This document shows positions 1-5,792 of a stretch of 10,145 nucleotides of DNA, piece by piece. The stretch is from an uncultured Oscillibacter sp. (lineage in GTDB: Bacteria; Bacillota; Clostridia; Oscillospirales; Oscillospiraceae), in contig CAAGJQ010000052.1 in assembly GCA_900770295.1 (NCBI GenBank), forward strand, positions 1 to 10,145. The letters are read 5' to 3'. Both the position numbers and the translations under genes were made by a program. How positions within the stretch are numbered: the stretch's first letter is position 1; every line of letters starts with the position of its first letter. The notes beneath the pieces were generated by a model that worked only from the letters and a program-made list of their open reading frames with translations, was not told the origin of the DNA and made no database searches.

Positions 1-261
1 GAGGACGAGTGCGTCACCCTGCGGCAGGAAATTGAAGTACAGGAACGACAGAACGAAAACATTGAGAAGTTCATTCAGACGGCGCACAAGTATGTGGGCA
101 TTGACGAGTTGGACGGCTATGCTCTGCGGGAGCTGGTGTCCGCTATCTATGTGGACGCGCCGGACAAATCCAGCGGAAAGCGGGTGCAGCACATCCACAT
201 CAAGTACGACGGGGTGGGCTTCATCCCGCTGAATGAGCTGATGAAAGAGGAAACGGCGTGA
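1..261 (+). CDS. Large serine recombinase, C-terminal fragment (DUF4368, TnpX-like)
   Basis: The frame is open from the left edge to TGA at 259-261 and gives 86 residues; the catalytic N-terminus lies outside the window. The tail begins with a short charged coiled-coil stretch (EIEVQERQNENIEKF), followed by an IDELDGYALRELVSAIYV segment, a DKSSGKRVQHIHIKYD segment and a final GFIPLNEL. I recognise this as the DUF4368 C-terminus of large serine recombinases of the Tn4451 TnpX / conjugative-transposon type. Such enzymes excise and integrate elements through a serine-DNA intermediate and are usually the last gene before one end of the element. A perfect 8-bp hairpin overlaps the stop codon. No neighbour continues the operon. 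The family call is from memory of the motif, not a search. Whether the full gene is intact cannot be seen. Confidence 0.82.
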   Translation, partial: EDECVTLRQEIEVQERQNENIEKFIQTAHKYVGIDELDGYALRELVSAIYVDAPDKSSGKRVQHIHIKYDGVGFIPLNELMKEETA

Positions 262-274
262 CCGAAGTCACGCC
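255..274 (+). other. Hairpin overlapping the recombinase stop codon
   Basis: Arms GGCGTGAC (255-262) and GTCACGCC (267-274) are perfectly complementary around a CGAA loop. The TGA stop is inside the left arm. No T-run follows directly, so it is not a classical terminator by itself. It could stabilise the mRNA end or act together with the weaker T-tailed hairpin just downstream. Confidence 0.5.
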
Positions 275-282
275 GCACCCCT

Positions 283-309
283 TGAAAACACAAGGTTTTC
301 ACCATTTTT
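283..309 (+). terminator. Possible weak terminator after the recombinase gene
   Basis: TGAAAAC (283-289) pairs with GTTTTCA (295-301) around ACAAG, and five Ts follow at 305-309. The stem is short and AT-rich, so termination would be modest. Position, 21 bases after the recombinase stop, is the main support. Confidence 0.35.
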
Positions 310-374
310 AGATTTTACTGTTTTACGACCACCCGGCTATTTTGCTGCTCCTCGCTTTCGGCCGCGGCCCGCTG

Positions 375-405
375 CGCTGTTCCTGGCCGAGTAACGGGAA
401 CAGCG
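375..405. repeat. 9-bp inverted repeat (CGCTGTTCC / GGAACAGCG)
   Basis: CGCTGTTCC at 375-383 is perfectly repeated inverted at 397-405, with 13 bases between. No T-run follows on either strand, so it is not an obvious terminator. Its place between the recombinase gene and host genes would suit a recombination-site half or a leftover structured RNA; no function is shown. Confidence 0.4.
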
Positions 406-434
406 TTCAGGATAGTATTTTATCGCATTGGTAC

Positions 435-471
435 AAGAGGAAGAGGCAGGCCGTGCCTGTCTCTTCCTCTT
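435..471 (-). terminator. Long hairpin terminating the DUF2798 gene
   Basis: A 17-base arm at 435-451 pairs with 455-471 around a CGT loop, with one G-T position. It starts 8 bases beyond the minus-strand stop codon. The minus-strand side has no long U tract, whereas the plus-strand side is followed by TGTGTTTGT, so it may stop transcription from both directions. Confidence 0.6.
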
Positions 472-479
472 TGTGTTTG

Positions 480-1055
480 TCACGGTTTGAGATCAGCTGT
501 CTGCCGGCGGGACCTGATGTCCTTGCGGAAGAGGACTTTGAACAGGGTGCGCACCAGCGGCTGGATGAAGAACAGCTGGGAGAAGAACGCGAAGGGAAAG
601 TTGAAGCACACCAGCTTGAGCCAGTTGGCCAACAGGGTGGCGGCGTGGAAGCCGTTGTAGTACGGATAGTACAAAAAGGCGGCGATCAAGCTCATGGACG
701 GGCACATCAGCCCGACGGTGGCGCAGATGACGGCGCTTTCAAAAATGACAGGGTGGGTCTGGCCGGGATCGAAGTTTTTCATGGCCAATTTCAGGGAACA
801 GGGGCTTCCCATGATGTTTTCCAGCAGAAAGGCCAGACAGAATTCCGTCAGCACCACGGCCCAGATGGGCAGGAACCGGCCGAGCATATATACGCCGTTC
901 TGGGCCTTGATGGCGTCCAGAACGCTGGAGGCGCCGGTGACCGCCATCAGCGTGGCACCGTTGACGACGTAGAGGCTGTAAAACACATACCCGTGAACGG
1001 TGAAGATGACGGAGAGCAGGGCAAAAATGACGCGCTGGAAGTGATTTCTTGGCAT
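480..1055 (-). CDS. DUF2798 family four-helix membrane protein
   Basis: The 191-residue product reads MPRNHFQRVIFALL at its start. I chose the ATG at 1055-1053 because AGGAG lies 10 bases upstream and because the family starts with this xxxxFQRVxFxLL motif; a longer frame back to 1130 adds only a non-conserved leader. Four hydrophobic segments are visible (about residues 9-31, 57-80, 101-127 and 143-168), including GLMCPSMSLIAAFL and the family-typical CFNFPFAFFSQLFFIQPLVRTLF near the end. This is the pattern of DUF2798 inner-membrane proteins, whose biochemical role is unknown. In this window it is divergent from a MATE transporter and shares its intergenic region, so co-regulation is possible. 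It has its own perfect TTGACA -35 candidate and ends at a hairpin. Family call good, function unassigned. Confidence 0.8.
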   Translation of the reverse strand: MPRNHFQRVIFALLSVIFTVHGYVFYSLYVVNGATLMAVTGASSVLDAIKAQNGVYMLGRFLPIWAVVLTEFCLAFLLENIMGSPCSLKLAMKNFDPGQTHPVIFESAVICATVGLMCPSMSLIAAFLYYPYYNGFHAATLLANWLKLVCFNFPFAFFSQLFFIQPLVRTLFKVLFRKDIRSRRQTADLKP

Positions 1056-1149
1056 TGGATCATCGCTCCTTTTCTTTTTTGCGCACAAAAAAACACATAT
1101 AGCCCCCATACGCCTGACCGGAAAAACCATGTTCCGTAATCAGATTTAT

Positions 1150-1161
1150 GTACCGAGGTAC
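1150..1161. promoter_or_regulatory. Palindrome GTACC-GA-GGTAC between divergent genes, possible operator
   Basis: A 12-base palindrome sits in the 364-base intergenic region, downstream of the candidate minus-strand start point and inside the leader of the DUF2798 mRNA. It is followed by two CATGTG words 10 bases apart (1164-1169, 1174-1179). The shape would suit a dimeric TetR- or MerR-type repressor, but no such gene is in the window and the binding protein is unknown. Confidence 0.35.
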
Positions 1162-1200
1162 TACATGTGTCGTCATGTGCGATATGAAATTAACGGGTAA

Positions 1201-1229
1201 AACGTATCATAAAAACGCCTGCTTGTCAA
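1201..1229 (-). promoter_or_regulatory. Candidate promoter of the DUF2798 gene
   Basis: On the minus strand a perfect TTGACA (1229-1224) is followed after 17 bases by TACGTT (1206-1201), a weak -10. Transcription from here would give a leader of about 140 bases that includes the GTACC palindrome. A TATATG closer to the gene is an alternative -10 without a good -35. Confidence 0.45.
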
Positions 1230-1287
1230 GCGGATGGGATTTGGAGCGGGATAAACCGGCCGCGGCCTGAGGCGCTTCACATCCGGC

Positions 1288-1315
1288 TTGCAAATGCGGA
1301 TACTTCTGCTATACT
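1288..1315 (+). promoter_or_regulatory. Candidate promoter of the MATE gene
   Basis: TTGCAA (1288-1293), a 16-base spacer and TATACT (1310-1315) precede the transporter by about 100 bases. The leader contains a GC-rich hairpin (GGCGGGG 1323-1329 with CCCCGCC 1338-1344). The promoter's position argues that translation starts at 1420 and not at the upstream in-frame codon. Confidence 0.5.
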
Positions 1316-1419
1316 TTTCAATGGCGGGGGCCGTCTGCCCCGCCGCTCTGCGCACCGGACGGATGGCGCCGGCGGCGGGAAAGAATTCCGGGAAGACCGG
1401 TGAAATGGGAGATCGACCA

Positions 1420-2790
1420 ATGAATGCAACCTTGCAGGATCTGACGCGCGGGCCGCTGAAAAAGCAAATCCTTCTGTTCAGCCTGCCCCTGATCGCCTCC
1501 AATGTATTGCAGGTGCTGTTCAACATGTCCGATGTCGCGGTGGTGGGCCGGTTCGCGGGTGCCGCCGCCCTGGGCGCGGTGGGGTCTACCACGACCCTCA
1601 TCACCCTGTTCACGGGATTTCTCATCGGACTGAGCGGCGGCGTGAACGTGCTGGTGGCGCAGTATTTCGGCGCGAAGAACGGGGACGAGGTCCGAAAGAG
1701 CGTCCATACGGCGTTTCTGGTCTCTGCGGCGGCGGGACTGCTGCTGGCGGCGGCGGGCATCTGCTTCGCCCGGGAGCTGCTGGAGCTTTTGCACACAAAG
1801 CCGGAGCTGATCGATGGCGCGGAGCTCTATCTCCGCATTTATTTTCTGGGCATGCCGGCCCTGGCGCTGTACAACTTCGGCAACGCCGTGTTCAGCGCGG
1901 TGGGAGACACGAAAAAGCCGCTGTGCTATCTGACCGCTGCCGGTATTGTCAACGTGCTGTTGAACCTGATTTTCGTCATCGTCTGCCGGCTGCATGTGGC
2001 GGGGGTGGCCATTGCCAGCGCGGCGTCCCAGTATCTCTCCGCGCTTCTGACGCTGGGGGCCCTGTTCCGCCGCGGAGATGTCTGCGCCCTGCGGCTCTCC
2101 GCCATGCGCTTCGACGGAAAACGGACGAAAAAGCTGCTGATGCTGGGGATCCCGGCGGGATTGCAGAGCGTCATTTTCGCCATCGCCAATCTCTTTATCC
2201 AGGCGGCCGTCAACTCCTTTGACGCCACCATGGTGGAGGGCAACTCCGCCGCGGCCAATTCCGACGCCCTGGTCTATGACGTGATGGCCGCTTTTTACAC
2301 GGCCTGCGCCAGCTTCATCGGCCAGAATTACGGCGCCGGGAGACGGGACCGGGTGCTGAAGAGCTATCGGATCAGCATGGCCTATTCCTTCGGAGCCGCC
2401 GCCGTCATGGGCGCTGTACTGGTCCTCTTCGGACGGCAGTTCCTCTCCCTGTTCACCACGGAGGAGGGTGTCATCAGTGCCGGTATGAAGCGGCTGATCA
2501 TCATGGGATGCTCCTATGCGTTCTCGGCCTTTATGGACTGCACCATCGCCGCCGCCCGGGGGCTGGGCAGGACCGTGGTTCCCATGATCATCGTCATCAG
2601 CGGCTCCTGCGTGTTCCGGGTGATCTGGATCTACACCGTTTTCGCCTGTTTCGGGACCATTACGTCCCTCTATTTGCTGTATATCTTCTCCTGGACCATC
2701 ACCGGCGCGGCGGAGATCGCCTATTTTGTCAGGTGCTGCCGCCGGCAGATGGACGGCCTCCGGCCCGCAGCCGCGGAAGCCGGCAGCTGA
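1420..2790 (+). CDS. MATE family multidrug/cation efflux transporter
   Basis: The 456-residue product has the length and layout of a complete MATE antiporter: two homologous halves of six helices each, exporting organic cations or other small molecules in exchange for Na+ or H+. The first half opens with ILLFSLPLIASNVLQVLFNMSDVAVVGRF, followed by GGVNVLVAQYFGAKN. The second half starts near residue 242 with GIPAGLQSVIFAIANLFIQ, then NSAAANSDALVYDV and FIGQNYGAG at about 300, all typical of clostridial MATE proteins. The start at 1420 has GGGAG eight bases upstream; a frame open back to 1288 would place the candidate promoter inside the coding region and adds a non-conserved leader. It is followed by a strong terminator, so it is probably monocistronic. 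Substrate cannot be told from sequence. Confidence 0.9.
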   Translation: MNATLQDLTRGPLKKQILLFSLPLIASNVLQVLFNMSDVAVVGRFAGAAALGAVGSTTTLITLFTGFLIGLSGGVNVLVAQYFGAKNGDEVRKSVHTAFLVSAAAGLLLAAAGICFARELLELLHTKPELIDGAELYLRIYFLGMPALALYNFGNAVFSAVGDTKKPLCYLTAAGIVNVLLNLIFVIVCRLHVAGVAIASAASQYLSALLTLGALFRRGDVCALRLSAMRFDGKRTKKLLMLGIPAGLQSVIFAIANLFIQAAVNSFDATMVEGNSAAANSDALVYDVMAAFYTACASFIGQNYGAGRRDRVLKSYRISMAYSFGAAAVMGAVLVLFGRQFLSLFTTEEGVISAGMKRLIIMGCSYAFSAFMDCTIAAARGLGRTVVPMIIVISGSCVFRVIWIYTVFACFGTITSLYLLYIFSWTITGAAEIAYFVRCCRRQMDGLRPAAAEAGS

Positions 2791-2800
2791 AGAGATGAAG

Positions 2801-2843
2801 AACTCCCCTTTGGAAAGCGTGGCCTTCCAAAGGGGAGTTTTCT
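2801..2843. terminator. Bidirectional rho-independent terminator between MATE and the DUF853 gene
   Basis: A perfect 15-bp stem (AACTCCCCTTTGGAA 2801-2815 with its complement 2825-2839) encloses a 9-base loop and is followed by TTTTCTG on the plus strand. It starts 11 bases after the MATE stop and lies 19 bases beyond the end of the convergent ATPase gene, so it can serve both. Confidence 0.9.
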
Positions 2844-2861
2844 GTATGAGATCCGCTTTTG

Positions 2862-4442
2862 TCAGCGGCGGAAGGTGCCGAACAGGCCCCGGACGATCTG
2901 CTTGCCCACCTCCCGGCCAACGGTGTTGGCGGCGGAGTTGATGGCCTTTTCCAGGGGGTCCTGCTTTTTGCGGCTGGAGCTGGACCGGCCGGAGGCGGAG
3001 GGACGCCGGGGCGGAGATTGCCGGTATGCCCGCTCCCGTTCCCGCTGCTCCCGCTCCCAGGCGGCCTGCTGGGCTTTTATCTCCTTCTCCCGGGCCTTCT
3101 GCTCCTTTTCCCAGGCCGCCTGACGGGCGGCCGCCTCTTCCTGGGCAGCCTGCTGGTCCCGGACCTCCTCCAGGACCTCATAGGCAGAGCGGCGGTCCAG
3201 AGACTGGGCGTATTTCTGACAGAGGGGGCTTTTCTGAATGGCCTGCCGGGCATCCGCCTCCGGAGCGGCGCTCATGGAGCTGCGGGGCGGCAGGATGCCC
3301 GCCTTCTGCACGATGGAGGGCACGCCCTTCTCGTCCAGAACGGACACCAGGGCCTCGCCGACGCCCAGGGCCTGCAGGGCCTCCTCGGTGTTGAAGGCCG
3401 GGTTGACCCGGAAGGACCTGGCGGCGGCCCGCAGGGCCTTCTGGTCGTTGGGGGTGTAGGCCCGCAGGGCGTGCTGGACCCGGTTGCCGATCTGGCCCAG
3501 GACGCTGTCCGGGATATCGGAGGGATTCTGGGTGATGAACCAGACGCTGACGCCCTTGGAGCGGATCAGCCGCACCACCTGCTCCACCTTTTCCACCAGC
3601 GCCTTGGGGGCGCCGTTGAACAGGAGGTGGGCCTCGTCGAAGAAGAAGGCCAGCTTGGGCTTGTCCAGGTCCCCGGCCTCGGGCAGCATCTCATAGAGCT
3701 CCGAGAGCATCCACAGCAGGAAGGTGGCGTACAGCAGCGGATGCTGGAACAGCTCCTGGCACTCCAGAATGTTCATGACGCCCCGGCCATCCTGCGCCCA
3801 GTCCATCCAGTCGGCGATGTCCAGGGCGGGCTCTCCGAAGAAGAGATCGCCGCCCTCGTCCTCCAGCTGGAGCAGCGAGCGCTGAATGGCGCCCACGGAC
3901 TGGCTGGAGATATTGCCGTAGGTCAGCTTGTACTCCCTGGCGTTGTCGCCCACGTACTGGACCATGCTCCGCAGGTCCTTCAAATCGATGAGCAGCAGCC
4001 CTTGGTCGTCGGCGATGCGGAACACGATGCGCAGAATGCCGCTCTGGGTGTCGTTCAGGCCCAGCAGACGGCTCAGCAGCTCCGGCCCCATCTCGGAGAT
4101 GGTGGTGCGGACGGGGTGGCCCTGCTTTCCGTAGACGTCAAAAAAGCGGACGGGATAGGCGGTGTAGTCGAAGCCGGTGAGGCCCATGGTGTCGATGCTG
4201 CGGCGGATGTGCTTGTTCTCCTGGCCCGGCAGGCACATGCCGGACAGATCGCCCTTGATATCGGCCAGGAACACCGGCACGCCCATGTCGCTGAAGGACT
4301 CCGCCAGCACCTTCAGTGTGACGGTCTTGCCGGTGCCGGTGGCGCCGGCGATGAGGCCGTGGCGGTTGGCCATGGCGGGCTCCAGATAGATGGGCGTGTC
4401 GCCGGTGGCCAGCCAGATCTTGTGCTGATCCTGCAAATACAT
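2862..4442 (-). CDS. HerA-like ATPase, DUF853 (YjgR family)
   Basis: The product is 526 residues. A Walker A motif GATGTGKT lies at 33-40 within NRHGLIAGATGTGKTVTLK, followed by AESFSDMGVPVFLADIKGDLSG at 47-68. Walker B is LAFFFDEAH at 264-272, and FITQNPSDIP at 302-311 supplies the sensor glutamine. This is the signature of DUF853/YjgR, HerA-FtsK type motor ATPases that are presumed to form rings on DNA and whose cellular role is poorly known. Residues about 424-472 are a charged, probably coiled-coil stretch rich in Glu, Lys, Arg and Gln, followed by a basic Ser/Pro-rich linker and a small helical end. The start has GGAGG eight bases upstream. It is divergent from the retron. HerA ATPases occur in some defence systems with nucleases, but no nuclease domain is visible here and YjgR homologues are widespread, so a housekeeping role is more likely. 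Confidence 0.88.
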   Translation of the reverse strand: MYLQDQHKIWLATGDTPIYLEPAMANRHGLIAGATGTGKTVTLKVLAESFSDMGVPVFLADIKGDLSGMCLPGQENKHIRRSIDTMGLTGFDYTAYPVRFFDVYGKQGHPVRTTISEMGPELLSRLLGLNDTQSGILRIVFRIADDQGLLLIDLKDLRSMVQYVGDNAREYKLTYGNISSQSVGAIQRSLLQLEDEGGDLFFGEPALDIADWMDWAQDGRGVMNILECQELFQHPLLYATFLLWMLSELYEMLPEAGDLDKPKLAFFFDEAHLLFNGAPKALVEKVEQVVRLIRSKGVSVWFITQNPSDIPDSVLGQIGNRVQHALRAYTPNDQKALRAAARSFRVNPAFNTEEALQALGVGEALVSVLDEKGVPSIVQKAGILPPRSSMSAAPEADARQAIQKSPLCQKYAQSLDRRSAYEVLEEVRDQQAAQEEAAARQAAWEKEQKAREKEIKAQQAAWEREQRERERAYRQSPPRRPSASGRSSSSRKKQDPLEKAINSAANTVGREVGKQIVRGLFGTFRR

Positions 4443-4466
4443 ATGGAAATCCTCCCGTATTTGTAT

Positions 4467-4506
4467 ATGATGGCATCATGATAGCATGGAAACGCCCGCC
4501 CGTCCA
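4467..4506 (-). promoter_or_regulatory. Promoter of the DUF853 gene with overlapping palindrome
   Basis: On the minus strand TGGACG (4506-4501) and TATCAT (4483-4478) are separated by 17 bases. The interrupted palindrome ATGATG-G-CATCAT at 4467-4479 touches the -10 and the expected start point, where a repressor could sit. The leader to the ATG at 4442 would be short, about 30 bases. Confidence 0.5.
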
Positions 4507-4566
4507 GATTGTGGGTGCATAAAAGCCCTTCCGCGGGGGAATTTTTCAAAAGGGCGGCAACGCCTC

Positions 4567-4595
4567 TTGCGGAGGCGGGAAAAAAGGAGTATGGT
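4567..4595 (+). promoter_or_regulatory. Possible promoter of the retron ncRNA-RT transcript
   Basis: TTGCGG (4567-4572), 17 bases, TATGGT (4590-4595). Both boxes are weak matches (3/6 and 4/6), but the predicted start, about 4602, is just ahead of the a1 arm at 4627, where a retron transcript must begin. A short hairpin (CGCCTC 4561-4566 with GAGGCG 4572-4577) overlaps the -35. Confidence 0.3.
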
Positions 4596-4626
4596 GGACA
4601 TAACGCAGACCCAAAAGGGCGGCGCA

Positions 4627-4636
4627 CGGAACAAAA
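4627..4636 (+). repeat. Retron a1 arm (CGGAACAAAA)
   Basis: Perfect inverted complement of 4793-4802. In retrons the a1/a2 duplex brings the ncRNA ends together so the RT can prime from the branch G. The next base outward (A4626 against G4803) and inward (G4637 against G4792) do not pair, which sets the duplex length at 10. Confidence 0.7.
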
Positions 4637-4644
4637 GAAAGGGT

Positions 4645-4684
4645 CCAATGGCTCCCATTGGCACCGGCGGCGAGTCGCCGCCGG
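4645..4684 (+). other. Two tandem msr-type stem-loops
   Basis: Stem-loop 1: CCAATGG (4645-4651) with CCATTGG (4655-4661) around CTC. Stem-loop 2: CCGGCGGCG (4664-4672) with CGCCGCCGG (4676-4684) around AGT. Only two bases separate them. Both stems are perfect, and compact loops after the branch region are what the RT recognises in characterised retrons. Confidence 0.7.
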
Positions 4685-4718
4685 GACTGGCATCTGCCCC
4701 GTATTCGCTGCGCTCAGC

Positions 4719-4779
4719 CGAGGCCGCACAGCGGTATTACCGCACACGCTGTGTGCTCACGATACCGCCGCGCGTCTCG
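4719..4779 (+). other. msd-type long imperfect hairpin
   Basis: GCGGTAT (4731-4737) pairs with ATACCGC (4762-4768). Outward the stem continues to C4719-G4779 with a bulged C4725, a G-T pair and two A-C mismatches. Inward, across a small internal loop, GCACAC (4742-4747) pairs with GTGTGC (4751-4756) around GCT. This would be the main reverse-transcribed hairpin of the multicopy single-stranded DNA. An alternative local fold (GCGGT 4731-4735 with ACCGC 4739-4743) exists. Confidence 0.6.
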
Positions 4780-4792
4780 CCATGCAGACTGG

Positions 4793-4802
4793 TTTTGTTC
4801 CG
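4793..4802 (+). repeat. Retron a2 arm (TTTTGTTCCG)
   Basis: Exact inverted complement of the a1 arm at 4627-4636. It ends 11 bases before the RT Shine-Dalgarno, so ncRNA and RT mRNA must be the same transcript. Reverse transcription would begin on the template just inside this arm. Confidence 0.7.
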
Positions 4803-4829
4803 GAGGGCCTGGGAAGGAGGCTTCCGCAT

Positions 4830-5762
4830 ATGATCGTATACCGGGAGGTCTCCACCCTGGCCCGGGATCTGAACATCGATGCCGGGACGCTGTACGCTGT
4901 CAGCAACAGCCTGCCGTCTCACTACCACACGGTGAAGATTCCGAAAAAGGACGGCGGCGAGCGGCGGCTGGCGGTGCCCGATGAGATCCTCAAGCGCATC
5001 CAGCGCAGCATCTACCGCAACCTTCTGGCCTATATGCCGGTGTCCCCCTATGCCACGGCCTACCGCTGCGGCTCCGGCGCGGTCCGGAACGCCGCCCGGC
5101 ACACGGGACGGCGGGAGGTGCTCCGCCTGGATATCCGCCATTTCTTTGACAGCGTCCGCTATACGGCGGTGAAGGAGACCGTGTTCCCGCCGGAGGTGTT
5201 CTCGGAGCCTCTGCGGATTTTGCTGACCATGCTCTGCTACTACCGGGACGGCCTGCCCCAGGGGGCGCCCACCTCCCCCGCCATCGTCAACATCCTCCTG
5301 CGGGATTTTGACGGGAACCTGGGGGCCTGGTGCCGGGAGCGGGGCGTCACCTATTCCCGCTACTGCGATGACCTGGTGTTCTCCGGGGAGGACCTGGACG
5401 GCGTCCGGGAAAAAGCGGAGGAGGAGCTGGCGGCCCTGGGCTTCTTCCTCCATGACGGAAAGACCCGCCTGCGCCGGGACGGCCGGCGGCAGACGGTGAC
5501 GGGGCTGGTGGTGAACCACGGCGTCCGCGTACCGGCGGAGGAGCGCCGGGCGGTGCGTCAGGCGGTCTACTACTGCCGGAGGTTCGGCGTGGAGGACCAC
5601 CTGCGGCGGACCGGAGCCGAAACGACGCCCCGGGAATACCTGGACCGTCTGTTGGGCCGGGTGGGCTATATTCTCCAGGCGGACCCCGGAGACGAAGCTG
5701 CCCGCCGGGATCGGGAGTGGCTTCTGGACGAGCGCCGCCGCATGCAGCGTGAAGAGACATGA
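4830..5762 (+). CDS. Retron-type reverse transcriptase
   Basis: The 310-residue enzyme would use the ncRNA just upstream as both primer and template to make branched single-stranded msDNA. It has all hallmarks of retron RTs: NAARH (NAxxH) at 87-91, motif A LDIRHFFDSV at 100-109 with catalytic D101, motif B GLPQGAPTSPAIVN at 141-154, the active-site box YCDD at 178-181 followed by LVFSG, and TVTGLVVN at 222-229 with the retron VTG triplet. Residues about 232-310 are a helical, Arg/Glu-rich thumb. The length matches retron RTs of about 300 residues; there is no maturase or endonuclease domain as in group II introns, and the QGAPTSP box is not of diversity-generating type. The start has AAGGAGG nine bases upstream; an open frame back to 4509 runs through the ncRNA and is not coding. 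The second YxDD residue is Cys instead of the usual Ala or Val. No effector domain is fused and no gene follows in the operon. Confidence 0.93.
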   Translation: MIVYREVSTLARDLNIDAGTLYAVSNSLPSHYHTVKIPKKDGGERRLAVPDEILKRIQRSIYRNLLAYMPVSPYATAYRCGSGAVRNAARHTGRREVLRLDIRHFFDSVRYTAVKETVFPPEVFSEPLRILLTMLCYYRDGLPQGAPTSPAIVNILLRDFDGNLGAWCRERGVTYSRYCDDLVFSGEDLDGVREKAEEELAALGFFLHDGKTRLRRDGRRQTVTGLVVNHGVRVPAEERRAVRQAVYYCRRFGVEDHLRRTGAETTPREYLDRLLGRVGYILQADPGDEAARRDREWLLDERRRMQREET

Positions 5763-5764
5763 GA

Positions 5765-5792
5765 AAGAGGACTGCCGGAAGGCAGTCCTCTT
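5765..5792. terminator. Bidirectional terminator between the retron RT and the SLH protein gene
   Basis: AAGAGGACTGCC (5765-5776) pairs perfectly with 5781-5792 around GGAA. On the minus strand the stem runs into a CTTTCTC stretch, and on the plus strand it starts three bases after the RT stop. It serves both convergent genes and leaves no room for a downstream retron effector gene. Confidence 0.85.

Larger units (their letters stand above)
262..434. other. Gene-free stretch, possible end of the mobile element
   Basis: No believable gene lies between the recombinase stop and the DUF2798 terminator. The stretch starts AT-rich (about 296-345) and turns GC-rich at about 355. In TnpX-type elements the attachment site usually follows the recombinase gene, so the element-chromosome junction may be here, but it cannot be fixed without an empty-site sequence. 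Apart from small inverted repeats I see nothing else. Confidence 0.3.
4627..4802 (+). ncRNA. Candidate retron msr-msd noncoding RNA
   Basis: The 176-base stretch directly upstream of the reverse transcriptase has the order of parts expected of a retron RNA template. Its ends are perfect 10-base complements (a1 4627-4636, a2 4793-4802). The base after a1 is G4637, the place where known retrons carry the branching guanosine from which cDNA synthesis is primed by a 2'-5' bond. Next come two tight stem-loops (4645-4661, 4664-4684), as in an msr, then a long imperfect hairpin (4719-4779) with an apical GCACAC/GTGTGC stem, as in an msd. A further short pair TCTGC 4693-4697 / GCAGA 4784-4788 can close the msd. 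The a2 arm ends 27 bases before the RT start codon, a normal retron distance. The structure was found by eye; exact msr/msd borders and the branch base are inferred. The surrounding frame is open to about 4509 but is not the coding start of the RT. Confidence 0.75.

Noticed and set aside
342..1139. Plus-strand frame of 265 codons over the DUF2798 gene.
   Set aside because: Antisense shadow with His/Gln/Gly-rich composition; the minus strand has a recognisable membrane family, ribosome site and promoter.
1288..1419. MATE start at the TTG at 1288.
   Set aside because: That codon is the -35 of the likely promoter; ATG 1420 has a proper ribosome site and starts the conserved MATE N-terminus.
2859..4481. 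Plus-strand open frame of 540 codons opposite the DUF853 gene.
   Set aside because: Antisense shadow of a gene with Walker A and B motifs; low-complexity Gly/Leu-rich composition.
4525..4555. GCCCTT / AAGGGC hairpin followed by TTTT on the minus strand, upstream of the DUF853 gene.
   Set aside because: Only six pairs with a large loop, and it lies upstream of the candidate DUF853 promoter, so there is no transcript it clearly would end.
4509..4829. Reverse transcriptase frame open upstream of 4830, giving a 417-residue version.
   Set aside because: The added part has no RT homology, overlaps the hairpins and a1/a2 arms of the ncRNA, and the AAGGAGG site fits ATG 4830.
4830..5762. RT as part of a group II intron or a diversity-generating retroelement.
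   Set aside because: Too short, with no maturase or endonuclease domain and no intron domain V seen downstream; the QGAPTSP box and the NAxxH and VTG motifs are of retron type. No variable/template repeat pair was noticed.
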